64,000 bases of DNA from the NCBI RefSeq assembly GCF_000526395.1, contig NZ_JAFZ01000001.1, forward strand, positions 1,054,001-1,118,000. The letters are read 5' to 3'. The notes beneath the pieces are model-generated. The model saw only the letters and a program-made list of their open reading frames with translations. It did not search any database and was not told where the DNA came from. Below are positions 49,640 through 58,163 of the stretch, piece by piece (the stretch's first letter is position 1; each line of letters opens with the position of its first letter). The stretch comes from Aminobacterium mobile DSM 12262 (GTDB lineage Bacteria; Synergistota; Synergistia; Synergistales; Aminobacteriaceae). The position numbers and the translations under genes are program-made.

Positions 49640-49736
49640 CCCTTATTAGGTCGATGAGAGAAGGGCTCTGGATGATATAATGAAACACTTGAATAAGAAA
49701 CTGAAGGTTGTATATTGATGAGGAGGCTCATTATTT

Positions 49737-50844
49737 ATGGTTAATATCCCGAACTCTACAGTATTGGAGGAACTGCGTTCCCTTAAAGAAGAACTGCAGG
49801 AAAGCCTTTGACCTCGTTTTTTTGGAATCTCGTTTGCAAGAGCTTGAAAAAAAGACAGTTGCTCCTTCTTTTTGGGGGAGTGGAGAGGCACGAGGCATAA
49901 CCCAGCAATTGTCTTGGATACGAGACAAACTAGGCTCATGGAGTCAGGTCGTCTCTGAGTTTCAGGATTTAGAAACATTGGAAGAGATGTTACGAGAGGG
50001 AGATGACAAGGAACTCCAGAGTGAATTTGATAGTCGGTCGGTGGCTTTGAAGAAAGAAATAGAAAGGATGCAACTTTTGGAGCTTCTTAACGAAGATTAT
50101 GACCATGGTAATGCCATTCTTTCGATTCATGCTGGTTCAGGAGGGCTTGATTCTCAGGATTGGGCCGACATGCTTTATAGAATGTATGTTCGATGGATAG
50201 AACAAAAGGACTTCCACATAAAAATCTTGGATTTGTTGAAAGATGCGGAGGCTGGAATTAATAGCGTTACACTGCTTGTGGAAGGGAACTATGCCTATGG
50301 GTATTTAAAATCAGAAAAAGGGGTACATCGTTTAGTCCGTATATCTCCTTTTGATTCGGCGGGGAGACGACATACAAGTTTTGCTTCAGTAGATGTGGTT
50401 CCGGAGCTTCCAGAGGATGTGGATATAGAGATTCGCCCTGAGGATATTCGTATCGATACATTCAGATCTAGCGGGGCTGGTGGGCAATATGTGAATATGA
50501 CCGATTCTGCAGTGCGAATAACTCACTTCCCATCTGGAATTGTGGTCAGCTGTCAAAATGAGCGTTCTCAACATATGAATCGAGCAGTAGCCATGCAAAT
50601 TTTAAAAAGCAGGCTTTATCAGCGGGCTCTTGAAGAACGCCACAATGAATTAGAAACCATAGGAGGAGAAAAGAAGGAAATTAGCTGGGGAAGCCAAATT
50701 CGGTCATATGTGCTCCATCCATATACATTAGTTAAAGATCATAGAACTGGCTGCGAGACTGGAAATGTCCAGGCAGTTTTAGATGGGGAGTTGGAAGACT
50801 TCATTATGGCCTATCTACGCTGGAAGAAACAAAGCCGCAAATAA
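49737..50844 (+). CDS. prfB: Peptide chain release factor 2, with programmed +1 frameshift
   Basis: Releases peptides at UGA and UAA. Two overlapping frames: codons 1-24 from ATG 49737 (MVNIPNSTVLEELRSLKEEL..) end in CTT-TGA-C, with TGA at 49809-49811; a +1 shift on CTT continues as GAC (49810) into DLVFLESRLQELEKK. The product is join(49737..49808,49810..50844), 368 residues, the normal RF2 size. AGGAAAG just upstream of the slip site resembles the stimulatory Shine-Dalgarno element. RF2-specific SPF tripeptide (RISPFDSAG) and the GGQ motif (SSGAGGQYVN) are present. RF2 autoregulates by this frameshift. Divergent from selD. Confidence 0.96.
49803..49812 (+). promoter_or_regulatory. RF2 programmed frameshift site
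   Basis: AGC-CTT-TGA-C: slippery CTT followed by an in-frame UGA in the poor termination context UGAC, the same core as in E. coli prfB. An AGGA at 49798-49801 can act as the internal Shine-Dalgarno-like stimulator, though it is shorter than the E. coli AGGGGG. Confidence 0.92.
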
Positions 50845-50864
50845 GTAAGAGGAGGATGGTTCCG

Positions 50865-52769
50865 ATGGAGAGAAAATATAGTTGGCACATTTTATACGTT
50901 CCTATCCTAACCTTTTTAATTGTTTTTTATGCAACTGCGGGGATAGCCGCTTCGGCTCCTTTTTCTCCAAAAATTCCCATTCTTCCTTTACAAGAACTTC
51001 GTCCGGGTATGAAGGGTACAGCGTTGACGGTTGTACGTGGGGAAGAAGTAGTTTCTTTTCCCGTGGAGATTGTTAGCATTGTCCCCCAAATGGAAAGTCG
51101 GCCTCGCCACCTTATTATGGTTCGGGTCAGCGGTAACGTCATAGAGAAGACAGGTGGCATAGCCGCAGGTATGAGTGGAAGTCCGGTTTATATTAATGGA
51201 AAATTGATAGGAGCTATTGGTTACGGGTTTAATTTTAGTGAGCACAACATAGGATATGTGACTCCTATTAAAGATATGGAGTCTATCTGGGCGTGGCCGG
51301 AGGACCCCCCCTCTTTTCCTCAGCCTCTATCTTTGAAGGAAGATGGAAAAGATGCAGAAAAAGGGGTTGAAGAGGAGGAAGCAGAAAACAACGAGGAAAC
51401 TGCGGAAGAGAATAGTGTTGAAAATGAAAATACGGAAGAAACTACAGAAGGAAACGCAGAAAATACGAATTTATCTTCAGGTAGTGAAAAACGAGCTCTT
51501 CCTCTCCAGGTAGGAGGAGTAAGCCAGAGGATAGCGAATCGGGTAGGGGAACGTCTGGGGGAAAAAGTGTTTTTGACAGGTGGCCTCAACGGGAATGAGC
51601 AATTGGTGGATTATAAAGGGACCTTTGCGCCTGGAGAGGCCATAGGAGTTTTGTTAGCGTGGGGCGATGTTACCATAGGTTCCATTGGCACCATCACATC
51701 TGTTGATAAGGATGGTCGATTTCTTGCTTTTGGGCACCCTTTTCTGGGGAGAGGGGCTGTGGCGTTCCCTGCTGTGAAGGTGAAAGTCCATAATGTAGTA
51801 CCCAGCTTAGAGTCTCCCTTTAAAGTGGGGAGTTTTTCTCATATTGTCGGAACAGTAACCCAAGATCGTGCCGAGGCCATAGGGGGGCGCTTAGGATATT
51901 TTGCTCCGTCCATTGAAGCATCCCTACGCTTTAAAGATATAGATAGAAATGAAAGAGATATGAAACGCTTCCATGTCGTACAAGATCCTTTCCTTGGCAT
52001 GGATCTTGCCAGTACCCTTTTCACAGGACTTATTGACAGGTTATGGGGGCGAGTAGGGGAGGGGACGGCCCGAATTTCTCTCCAGGTAGAAGGGAAAGAA
52101 ATTTATAAGGGCTGGACGAGAAGTAATATGTATTTCTCCGAAACTGACGTAGCTGATGAAGCCTTGCAAGAAGTGAGAGATTTAATGAAAAACATAGCCA
52201 TGAATCCCTTTATGGAAATTTCTCCGATGGGAATCCATTTATCTGTGGAAATTACCCGCCAACCGAAGCTTATTTTTATAGAGGGATTGAAAATAGATGG
52301 AGAAATCTTTGTTCCCGGCCAGAAAGTACCTGTAGAAGTTACCCTCAGGCCGTACCGAGGTAAGCAGTCGAAGAAGAAATTAGAGCTTACAGTACCCCAA
52401 GATGCTTCTGGGCCCGTAGAAATAGTTGTTCGAGGGGGAAATATAATGGCTCTTGAAGAGGATGCTATTGTACAGGGCTGGAAAACTATAGATAATTTTG
52501 ATCAAATGTTGAAAGAAATGAGCTCTTTGGAAACAAATAATGAGGTTATAGTAGAACTAAACTATGCAAAAATTCCTGATAGTCCTGAGGATATGATACC
52601 CACCAAGGAAGACACGGAGCTTTTGAGCCAGGTTAAGGAGAGGCGCCTTAATGAAGGAACAATGCGTATTTTTAAGACTGATTCTGTGGTGGAAGGGCTT
52701 TTAAGGAAAATAATACAGGTTCAACCTTCTGATGGACAAGAAGTGGCTGTAGAAAAGGAAGAAGGTTAG
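50865..52769 (+). CDS. Secreted protein with SpoIVB-type S55 peptidase motifs
   Basis: 634 residues from ATG 50865 (GGAGG 9 bases upstream; ATG 50856 touches the GGAGG). N-terminal signal/anchor (HILYVPILTFLIVFYATAGIAASA). Contains GIAAGMSGSPVYINGKLIGAIGYG (Ser106 in MSGSP) and, after a 50-residue acidic Glu/Asn/Thr-rich insert (about residues 160-210), FLAFGHPFLGRG (His291). These are the S55 family serine and histidine motifs, but in reversed order compared with SpoIVB as I remember it. The rest (BamA-like or beta-rich, then EVTLRPYRGKQSKKKLELTVP) is probably a periplasmic beta domain. Substrate unknown. Between prfB and tmk. Confidence 0.8.
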   Translation: MERKYSWHILYVPILTFLIVFYATAGIAASAPFSPKIPILPLQELRPGMKGTALTVVRGEEVVSFPVEIVSIVPQMESRPRHLIMVRVSGNVIEKTGGIAAGMSGSPVYINGKLIGAIGYGFNFSEHNIGYVTPIKDMESIWAWPEDPPSFPQPLSLKEDGKDAEKGVEEEEAENNEETAEENSVENENTEETTEGNAENTNLSSGSEKRALPLQVGGVSQRIANRVGERLGEKVFLTGGLNGNEQLVDYKGTFAPGEAIGVLLAWGDVTIGSIGTITSVDKDGRFLAFGHPFLGRGAVAFPAVKVKVHNVVPSLESPFKVGSFSHIVGTVTQDRAEAIGGRLGYFAPSIEASLRFKDIDRNERDMKRFHVVQDPFLGMDLASTLFTGLIDRLWGRVGEGTARISLQVEGKEIYKGWTRSNMYFSETDVADEALQEVRDLMKNIAMNPFMEISPMGIHLSVEITRQPKLIFIEGLKIDGEIFVPGQKVPVEVTLRPYRGKQSKKKLELTVPQDASGPVEIVVRGGNIMALEEDAIVQGWKTIDNFDQMLKEMSSLETNNEVIVELNYAKIPDSPEDMIPTKEDTELLSQVKERRLNEGTMRIFKTDSVVEGLLRKIIQVQPSDGQEVAVEKEEG

Positions 52770-52771
52770 AA

Positions 52772-53383
52772 ATGTTTATTACCCTGGAAGGCATCGATGG
52801 GTGTGGCAAAAGCACTCAAGCCGCCATTTTGAACGAGAAAATAGCAGCGTCTACGGGGAAAAATGTTTTTTGGACCCGAGAGCCTGGCGGATGGGCACAA
52901 GGAGGGCTTATTCGTTCTCTTTTACTCGAAGAGGATCTTTATCACCCCTTGAGCGAATTATTTCTTTTCGTAATTGACCGCTGCGAGCATGTGAGGCAGG
53001 AAATAGTACCGGCTCTTTCACGGGGAGATATAGTCGTATGTGAGCGTTACTCAGATTCAACGCGAGCTTATCAAATTTGGGGAAGAGGTATTCCGGAAGA
53101 AAAAGTAGAAACTCTTTTTTCTTGGTGTGAATTTCCTGAGCCAGACCTAACGTTATGGATGGATGTTCCTCTGGAAATGGCTTTTGCTAGGATAGAGTCT
53201 TCTAGAAGTTCTCTTGATCGCATAGAGTCAGGGACAAAAAGTTTTTTAGAGCGTGTATGCCGTGGGTACGAAGAATTGGCTCTTCGCTATCCTAAAAGAA
53301 TTGTTCGCATTGATGGAACGCAATCGTTAGAAAATGTTGCCAATCAGATTTGGAACTCTCTGGAGGTGTTTCTGAACCAGTGA
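52772..53383 (+). CDS. tmk: Thymidylate kinase
   Basis: dTMP to dTDP. 203 residues. P-loop FITLEGIDGCGKSTQA, DR(Y/E) motif REPGG, ERYSDSTRAYQIWGRG and LWMDVPLEMAFARI. The RxxxxR-type lid is shortened (ESSRSSLDRIES). Starts 2 bases after the S55 gene; its stop overlaps yaaR (GTGA). The tmk-yaaR-holB-yaaT cluster is the Firmicutes-type arrangement. Confidence 0.95.
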   Translation: MFITLEGIDGCGKSTQAAILNEKIAASTGKNVFWTREPGGWAQGGLIRSLLLEEDLYHPLSELFLFVIDRCEHVRQEIVPALSRGDIVVCERYSDSTRAYQIWGRGIPEEKVETLFSWCEFPEPDLTLWMDVPLEMAFARIESSRSSLDRIESGTKSFLERVCRGYEELALRYPKRIVRIDGTQSLENVANQIWNSLEVFLNQ

Positions 53384-53814
53384 AAGTACGAAGGAGTTCT
53401 GATAGGAAATTAGATACAGGGATAGATAAATCTTTGACAGGCCACTATAAGGTGGAACGGCGGGTAGATGAAGTTTTCCCTTGCTTTGACGAATCTTTAG
53501 AAGACGCAGAAATTCAGGAACTTTTTGATCGTTTAGAGAAGCTGGGGGAACAGCTATCTCGTTTCCCTGCGGAAAGGCTATTAAGCACCTACAGAACTGT
53601 TGTTAAAGAACTGCTTCGCCGGGCTACTGGTCGACTACGATTGAAGAAAGATCTTCGCTGGAGACGATATGATAAAAATATTTTTGTTTTGATGGAAAAA
53701 ACAGAAACAGATTTACAGGAGCTCTCTGCGGTTTTAAGCAGAGAGGGAAATCGTATGAGAGCTTTACGATTAGTGGAGGAGATTAAAGGATGTCTCATCT
53801 CCCTTTTTTTATAA
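53380..53814 (+). CDS. yaaR: YaaR family protein (DUF327)
   Basis: 144 residues from GTG 53380, overlapping the tmk stop by 4 bases. DUF327/YaaR pattern: helical, with LFDRLEKLGEQLSRFPAERLLSTYRTVVKELLRRATG, RRYDKNIFVLMEKTETDLQELSAVL and RALRLVEEIKGCLI. Function unknown; in Bacillus the gene also lies between tmk and holB. Helical, charged, no membrane segment. Confidence 0.87.
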   Translation: MKVRRSSDRKLDTGIDKSLTGHYKVERRVDEVFPCFDESLEDAEIQELFDRLEKLGEQLSRFPAERLLSTYRTVVKELLRRATGRLRLKKDLRWRRYDKNIFVLMEKTETDLQELSAVLSREGNRMRALRLVEEIKGCLISLFL

Positions 53815-54557
53815 TATCAAGTATTATGTGGGCAGAACTATCAAGGGCTCTTGAGGCAAACCGATTCCCTCAAAGTTTGGCTTTACGTGTACCCCAACAG
53901 TATCATTTTACGGTGGCGACCGAACTTGCCCATTTGATTTTATGTGAGAAGAGATGTAACTGTGGAGTATGTGATGCATGTTTAGCTTGGCATGAAGGCG
54001 TCCATCCAGACCTTCTTTTGGCTGGGACAACGGATAAAGCGCCTCGCATTGAGGCTTGTCGGCAATTGACAGAGGAGCTTACCCTTCGTCCCGTGGCTTC
54101 CCCCCGTCGTTTAGCTGTTGTTTTTGCTGCTGATACCCTTCCGTTAGGTGCAGCTAACAGCTTGTTAAAAGTGGTAGAGGAGCCTCCGAGTTATGCTGTC
54201 ATTCTTTTTATACATGAAGGAGAAGGGCTGCTACCCACACTCAAAAGCCGGTGCTGGAACCTTTCAACTATACATGAATCAGTGCCTGAACAAGAAGTCA
54301 TGCCAAACTCTGAAGAGTCTTGGTTTGCCTGGGTTCGAAATAGCGGGAAAATTTCGGTAGAAGAGTTAGAAATGCAACTTGGTCGGTGGGGTTCTTGGGC
54401 TTTGGCAGAGGGGCATTTTCATCTTATAGAACCTATTGAACGTCTTCGTCTTTTAAGCCAGACAGGGCGTCTTTCTCAGTCCATGCTTTTGGATTATATA
54501 GTATTAGTACTCAAGGAGGGTTTTGCGTTTGAGCATATATTTGACGATTTTCGGTAA
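53790..54557 (+). CDS. holB: DNA polymerase III delta' subunit (HolB-like)
   Basis: 255 residues, clamp-loader subunit. C-x8-CxxC-type zinc cysteines CEKRCNCGVCDACLAW and HPDLLL, then ACRQLTEELTLRPVASPRRLAVVFAADTLPLGAANSLLKVVEEPPSYAVILF, and LPTLKSRC (SRC motif) are typical of delta'. The N-terminal P-loop region is degenerate, as expected for delta'. ATG 53790 is favoured (AAAGG upstream) although ATG 53826 (MWAELSRALEANRF) is closer to the normal N-terminus. Shorter than the E. coli protein (334); the C-terminal domain is reduced. Overlaps yaaT. Confidence 0.85.
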   Translation: MSHLPFFIISSIMWAELSRALEANRFPQSLALRVPQQYHFTVATELAHLILCEKRCNCGVCDACLAWHEGVHPDLLLAGTTDKAPRIEACRQLTEELTLRPVASPRRLAVVFAADTLPLGAANSLLKVVEEPPSYAVILFIHEGEGLLPTLKSRCWNLSTIHESVPEQEVMPNSEESWFAWVRNSGKISVEELEMQLGRWGSWALAEGHFHLIEPIERLRLLSQTGRLSQSMLLDYIVLVLKEGFAFEHIFDDFR

Positions 54558-55887
54558 GCCTAGATATTTAGGACTTGTAGAGATTGAGACCCCTTCTCCC
54601 GAAAGAGGATCCCGTATAGTTGCCGAAACCATGCGAGGGCTTGAGTTGGCCGTTGTTGGAGGGCCGCTCTCATTGGAACAAGAAGATCGTTATAGGAACA
54701 CGTGTACGGAAGATACTTCAGAGGGCCAGCCTAAGGGCGGAGAGCCTATGCTTCAGAATATAACTTTTGTCCGTATGGTTACAGTTGAAGATTTAGAAAT
54801 AGATCGGAACCAGAGGGTTGAGGAAGAGCTCGTGCTTATAAAAGCCAGAGAGATTCTTTCGCAACACGATCTTCCTATGAAGCTTGTAGATGTCGAGTAC
54901 CTTCTTGATCGAAAGAAACTTTTCTTTTATTTTACGTCTGAGCAGCGAGTAGATTTCAGGGCCTATGTTCGAGATCTTGCCCGTGAATTCAAAACAAGAA
55001 TCGAATTGCGTCAGATAGGAGTACGTGACGAAGCCAAAACAGTAAGAGGGCTTGGTCCCTGTGGTAAAGAATGTTGCTGTGGATACTGGCTCCATAAATT
55101 TGATCCTATTTGTATCAAAATGGTAAAGGAACAGAATTTAGCTCTGAACCCTACAAAAATATCAGGGATTTGTGGGCGTCTTATGTGCTGTATGGCCTAT
55201 GAGCATGAGACGTATGGTTCTATTTGGAAAGACCTTCCAAACCCAGGCTCGAAAATTAAGACCCCTACTGGTAACTACGTTATTCTTGGCGTTGATTTGC
55301 AGCATGAGGCTTTTCGGGCTAAGACTCCTGAGGGGACGGAAATACTAGTTCTAGCCCGAAATTTTGAAGCTTTTAAAGAGACGGTAATGAGAGGGGAAGT
55401 ATGGGATAGTACCATTGGTGAGAGCGGTATACCGGCCCTTCCTGTCTTGGGAGAGGACGAATCTGGCGAGTCCCTTGTTTTCTCTGAGAACGATGTTGTG
55501 GCAACAGTCATAACGGATGTCTCGTCAATTGGGATATTGAAAGTTGAAGGAGAAAATGATCATTCTGTCTTAGAAAATTTGGAAGATGTTCCATGCCCGC
55601 CTTATCGTGAATCGGAAGAAAAGAAAGGCGACAATAGGAAGGGAACGGGAGCTGTTTCTAAATCAGGAGGAATAAAACGTCGGCGGCGACGTAAAAAGAA
55701 ACCCCAAAATAATAAGTTAGCGACTCCAGATCGTGAAGGAACAAGATCGGAGGAACAGAGCACTGAAAATAGCGTAGCTAAACGAAATAGGCCTGTGCGG
55801 AAGAAAGGACGGCGTCCTTTTCGAAGGGGAAAAAACTCCAAAAACGAGAGCTCTTCTAGCGAAAAAGAAGGGCCCAACGGTGAATAG
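54523..55887 (+). CDS. yaaT: YaaT-like PSP1-domain protein with long basic tail
   Basis: 454 residues, TTG start (54523 or 54529) after AAGGAGGG. The PSP1 domain (about residues 80-300) carries the YaaT cysteines: GLGPCGKECCCGYWLH and KISGICGRLMCCMAYEHETY. In Bacillus YaaT (RicT) joins RicA and RicF in an Fe-S complex that supports RNase Y-dependent RNA processing and phosphorelay. The tail (from about 365) is strongly basic and disordered (RRRRRKKKPQNN, KGRRPFRRGK), longer than usual and possibly RNA-binding. The N-terminal part before the PSP1 domain is also extended. Confidence 0.9.
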   Translation: MRLSIYLTIFGKPRYLGLVEIETPSPERGSRIVAETMRGLELAVVGGPLSLEQEDRYRNTCTEDTSEGQPKGGEPMLQNITFVRMVTVEDLEIDRNQRVEEELVLIKAREILSQHDLPMKLVDVEYLLDRKKLFFYFTSEQRVDFRAYVRDLAREFKTRIELRQIGVRDEAKTVRGLGPCGKECCCGYWLHKFDPICIKMVKEQNLALNPTKISGICGRLMCCMAYEHETYGSIWKDLPNPGSKIKTPTGNYVILGVDLQHEAFRAKTPEGTEILVLARNFEAFKETVMRGEVWDSTIGESGIPALPVLGEDESGESLVFSENDVVATVITDVSSIGILKVEGENDHSVLENLEDVPCPPYRESEEKKGDNRKGTGAVSKSGGIKRRRRRKKKPQNNKLATPDREGTRSEEQSTENSVAKRNRPVRKKGRRPFRRGKNSKNESSSSEKEGPNGE

Positions 55888-55907
55888 CTTAGGATAGGGG
55901 GGATATC

Positions 55908-56840
55908 ATGTTTCTTTGGGATAAACTTAAGAATGGGCTTAAAGGAGTAAAAAATCGTTGGAGTGGGGGGCTCATTTCTCTCTTTTCTGGAACCTCTATC
56001 GATGATGAGTTTTGGGAGCAAATGGAAGAACTTCTCATTTCCGGGGATGTAGGTTTAGATTTGACGGAAGAGCTCATAGAGTCTCTTCAAAAAGTAGTAA
56101 AAAAAGAAGGGCTCAAGACATCGGATCAATTAATAGATTATTTTATAGATATGCTTACAAGCCATCTTGAAAAAATAGAAGGCATGGGGAAGGAAATTGT
56201 TCTTGATGTAAAGCCTAAAGTAGTAGTGCTTGTTGGCGTAAACGGAAGTGGCAAGACCACGACAGCTGCTAAATTAGCAGAACAATTTCGGCGCCAAGAG
56301 AAAAAGGTAGTGTTGGGAGCAGCAGATACCTTTAGAGCAGGCGCTATAGAACAGCTGAAAATTTGGGGAGAGCGAACAGGAAGTCGAGTTATAGCCCAAC
56401 AACAAGGGAGTGATTCTGCTGCAGTAGCGTATGATGCGTTACTGGCAGCTCGGGCATCCTCGTCAGATCTCCTGATAGTGGATACAGCTGGTCGTCTTCA
56501 TTCGAAGCATAATCTTATGGAGGAACTATCTAAAGTTATACGAGTTTTAGCCCGGGAAGTGGATCAAGAAAATATAGAGATTCTTCTCGTCTTGGACGCA
56601 GTTATGGGACAGAATGGCTTTGCACAAGCACAGGCTTTCCATGAAGCCCTTCACTTAACTGGCGTCATCTTATCTAAATATGATAACACGGCAAAGGGAG
56701 GCATTATTCTAGCTATAGCCCATCACTTAGGCCTTCCAATTCGGTACGTGGGACTGGGCGAAGGAGTTGATGATCTACGTCGTTTTGAGCCTAAGCTTTT
56801 TGTATCTGCTTTGCTGGAGAGAAATAGTGATGAAAACTGA
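55908..56840 (+). CDS. ftsY: Signal recognition particle receptor FtsY
   Basis: SRP receptor GTPase for co-translational membrane insertion. 310 residues, short because the E. coli-type acidic A domain is absent. N domain (DDEFWEQMEELLISGDVGLDLTEEL), G1 GVNGSGKTTTAAKLA, ADTFRAGAIEQLKIW, DTAGRLHSKHNLMEEL, SKYDNTAKGG and RYVGLGEGVDDLRRFEP. GGATATC region RBS is weak. Overlaps the next gene by 11 bases. Confidence 0.97.
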   Translation: MFLWDKLKNGLKGVKNRWSGGLISLFSGTSIDDEFWEQMEELLISGDVGLDLTEELIESLQKVVKKEGLKTSDQLIDYFIDMLTSHLEKIEGMGKEIVLDVKPKVVVLVGVNGSGKTTTAAKLAEQFRRQEKKVVLGAADTFRAGAIEQLKIWGERTGSRVIAQQQGSDSAAVAYDALLAARASSSDLLIVDTAGRLHSKHNLMEELSKVIRVLAREVDQENIEILLVLDAVMGQNGFAQAQAFHEALHLTGVILSKYDNTAKGGIILAIAHHLGLPIRYVGLGEGVDDLRRFEPKLFVSALLERNSDEN

Positions 56841-57633
56841 GGAAGAGCAGCTTCTTAATAGTCTCTCTTTTTCGTCTCCTCTTTCCATCGTTTTGAGGGC
56901 ACTCTTTTGCTTCTCTCTTACAAGAATAGTGCTGCATAAGAAAAATCGCTATAAATATTTTCTGCAAGAGGATCTCGTTGCATTTTTACATAAGACGGGA
57001 AAGGATAGTCACGTTTCCAGCTTATTTCGTAGCTTTGAAAAAGAAGAGGATCCATCTCACACTCCTTTTTATACATTGCCCAATAAAGAAACAGTGTTGT
57101 TTTTATCAGCAGAGGGAGGAGCGTCTATCTCTACTGTAGGGGAGCTTAAACTAATGGTTACTTCCCAAACAGGGGATCTTCCTGAATGGTGGAGTGTTCC
57201 TATCCCTTTATTAGCCATTCAGAAAAAGAAAGTGATTCTCAATGAAAAAGCTTGTTCTCATTTAAAGGGGTACACTTTTTCTTATGATGAAGTAGAATCT
57301 GCGTTGCAGTCTGAGGAACCCATGTTGGCTATAGATAACGCAGAGGGGAGAATGGTCATATGCCCCATAGAAATAGCTCCCCATGTTTTTATGCTTGATG
57401 ATGTCACTTGCGATTTGGATACTGCTGAAAATATGATTTGGTGGGCCGCAGTTGGTCAGGCGTGGGCTCAGAAGAAACGTAGAGCAGGGTATCGAATTCT
57501 TCGCGTCGATGAAGAAATAAAAGAGCCGTCTCCCCTTGATCTTCTTGGCGCCGATGAATATATGACGTGTATATGGGATGGTAAGGTAGTAGGGCACTTA
57601 TGTCTCAGAAAGGAAAAGGAGTCTTCAGAATGA
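56830..57633 (+). CDS. Unknown protein coupled to ftsY
   Basis: 267 residues from ATG 56830 inside the ftsY end; I do not recognise it. No signal peptide. The first part has a mildly hydrophobic helix (SIVLRALFCFSLTRIVL); the middle and end are globular (LPEWWSVPIPLLAIQKKKVILN, AENMIWWAAVGQAWAQKKRRAGYRI) with no known catalytic motif. Its stop overlaps the DUF4416 gene by 4 bases (57630-57633), so the two are translationally coupled and cotranscribed with ftsY. Some signals such as tryptophan-rich ends suggest a protein-protein interaction role, but that is speculation. Confidence 0.75.
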   Translation: MKTEEEQLLNSLSFSSPLSIVLRALFCFSLTRIVLHKKNRYKYFLQEDLVAFLHKTGKDSHVSSLFRSFEKEEDPSHTPFYTLPNKETVLFLSAEGGASISTVGELKLMVTSQTGDLPEWWSVPIPLLAIQKKKVILNEKACSHLKGYTFSYDEVESALQSEEPMLAIDNAEGRMVICPIEIAPHVFMLDDVTCDLDTAENMIWWAAVGQAWAQKKRRAGYRILRVDEEIKEPSPLDLLGADEYMTCIWDGKVVGHLCLRKEKESSE

Positions 57634-58163
57634 TATATCCTGTGAAATTGATTACAGGAGTTCTTTATCCAGATGAATGGTGGTGGCAGTGGGTTTTGCA
57701 GGCGTTATCCCCTATTTGGGGAGAGCCTGAGCGAATTAGCGATGCCTTCCCCTTCGATAAAACAGACTATTATCATGATATTGCACCTGTCTTGTATCGG
57801 CGCTTTATTTCCTTCCCAGGTCTTCGTAATGGGGATGAATTGGTTCGTTGGAAAAAGGAGAGTGGCCTCGTAGAACAGCGGAGTAGCCTCGCTCGAGAAG
57901 AAAGAGACATACGAGCCGTAAATATTGATCCAGGATATATTAATGGGGCTCGATTAGTTCTGGCTTCAACTAAAGATCATGCCCATCGGATATACCTGAC
58001 AGAAGGTATTTTCGCGGAAGTAACAATGCGCTATCGTTTCAAGCAATGGGTTGCGTTTGATTACACTTTCCCCGATTTTGCTAGTAGCAGGTATAATCCC
58101 TTCCTATCGGCAGTGCGGGAGGATTGGCATAGAGATATGGCTATGAGGAGGCATGAGGAATGA
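57630..58163 (+). CDS. DUF4416 family protein
   Basis: 177 residues from ATG 57630 (AAGGAG 8 bases upstream). Matches the DUF4416 pattern: KLITGVLYPDEWWWQW near the start, FPFDKTDYYHDI, VNIDPGYINGARLVLASTKDHAHRIYLTEGIFAEVTMRYRFKQW, and FPDFASSRYNPFLS. Function unknown, but the conserved Asp/His/Lys set (NIDPGY..STKDHAHRI) suggests an enzyme. Found in other anaerobes near ribosomal and purine genes. Overlaps purB by 4 bases. Confidence 0.85.
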   Translation: MIYPVKLITGVLYPDEWWWQWVLQALSPIWGEPERISDAFPFDKTDYYHDIAPVLYRRFISFPGLRNGDELVRWKKESGLVEQRSSLAREERDIRAVNIDPGYINGARLVLASTKDHAHRIYLTEGIFAEVTMRYRFKQWVAFDYTFPDFASSRYNPFLSAVREDWHRDMAMRRHEE

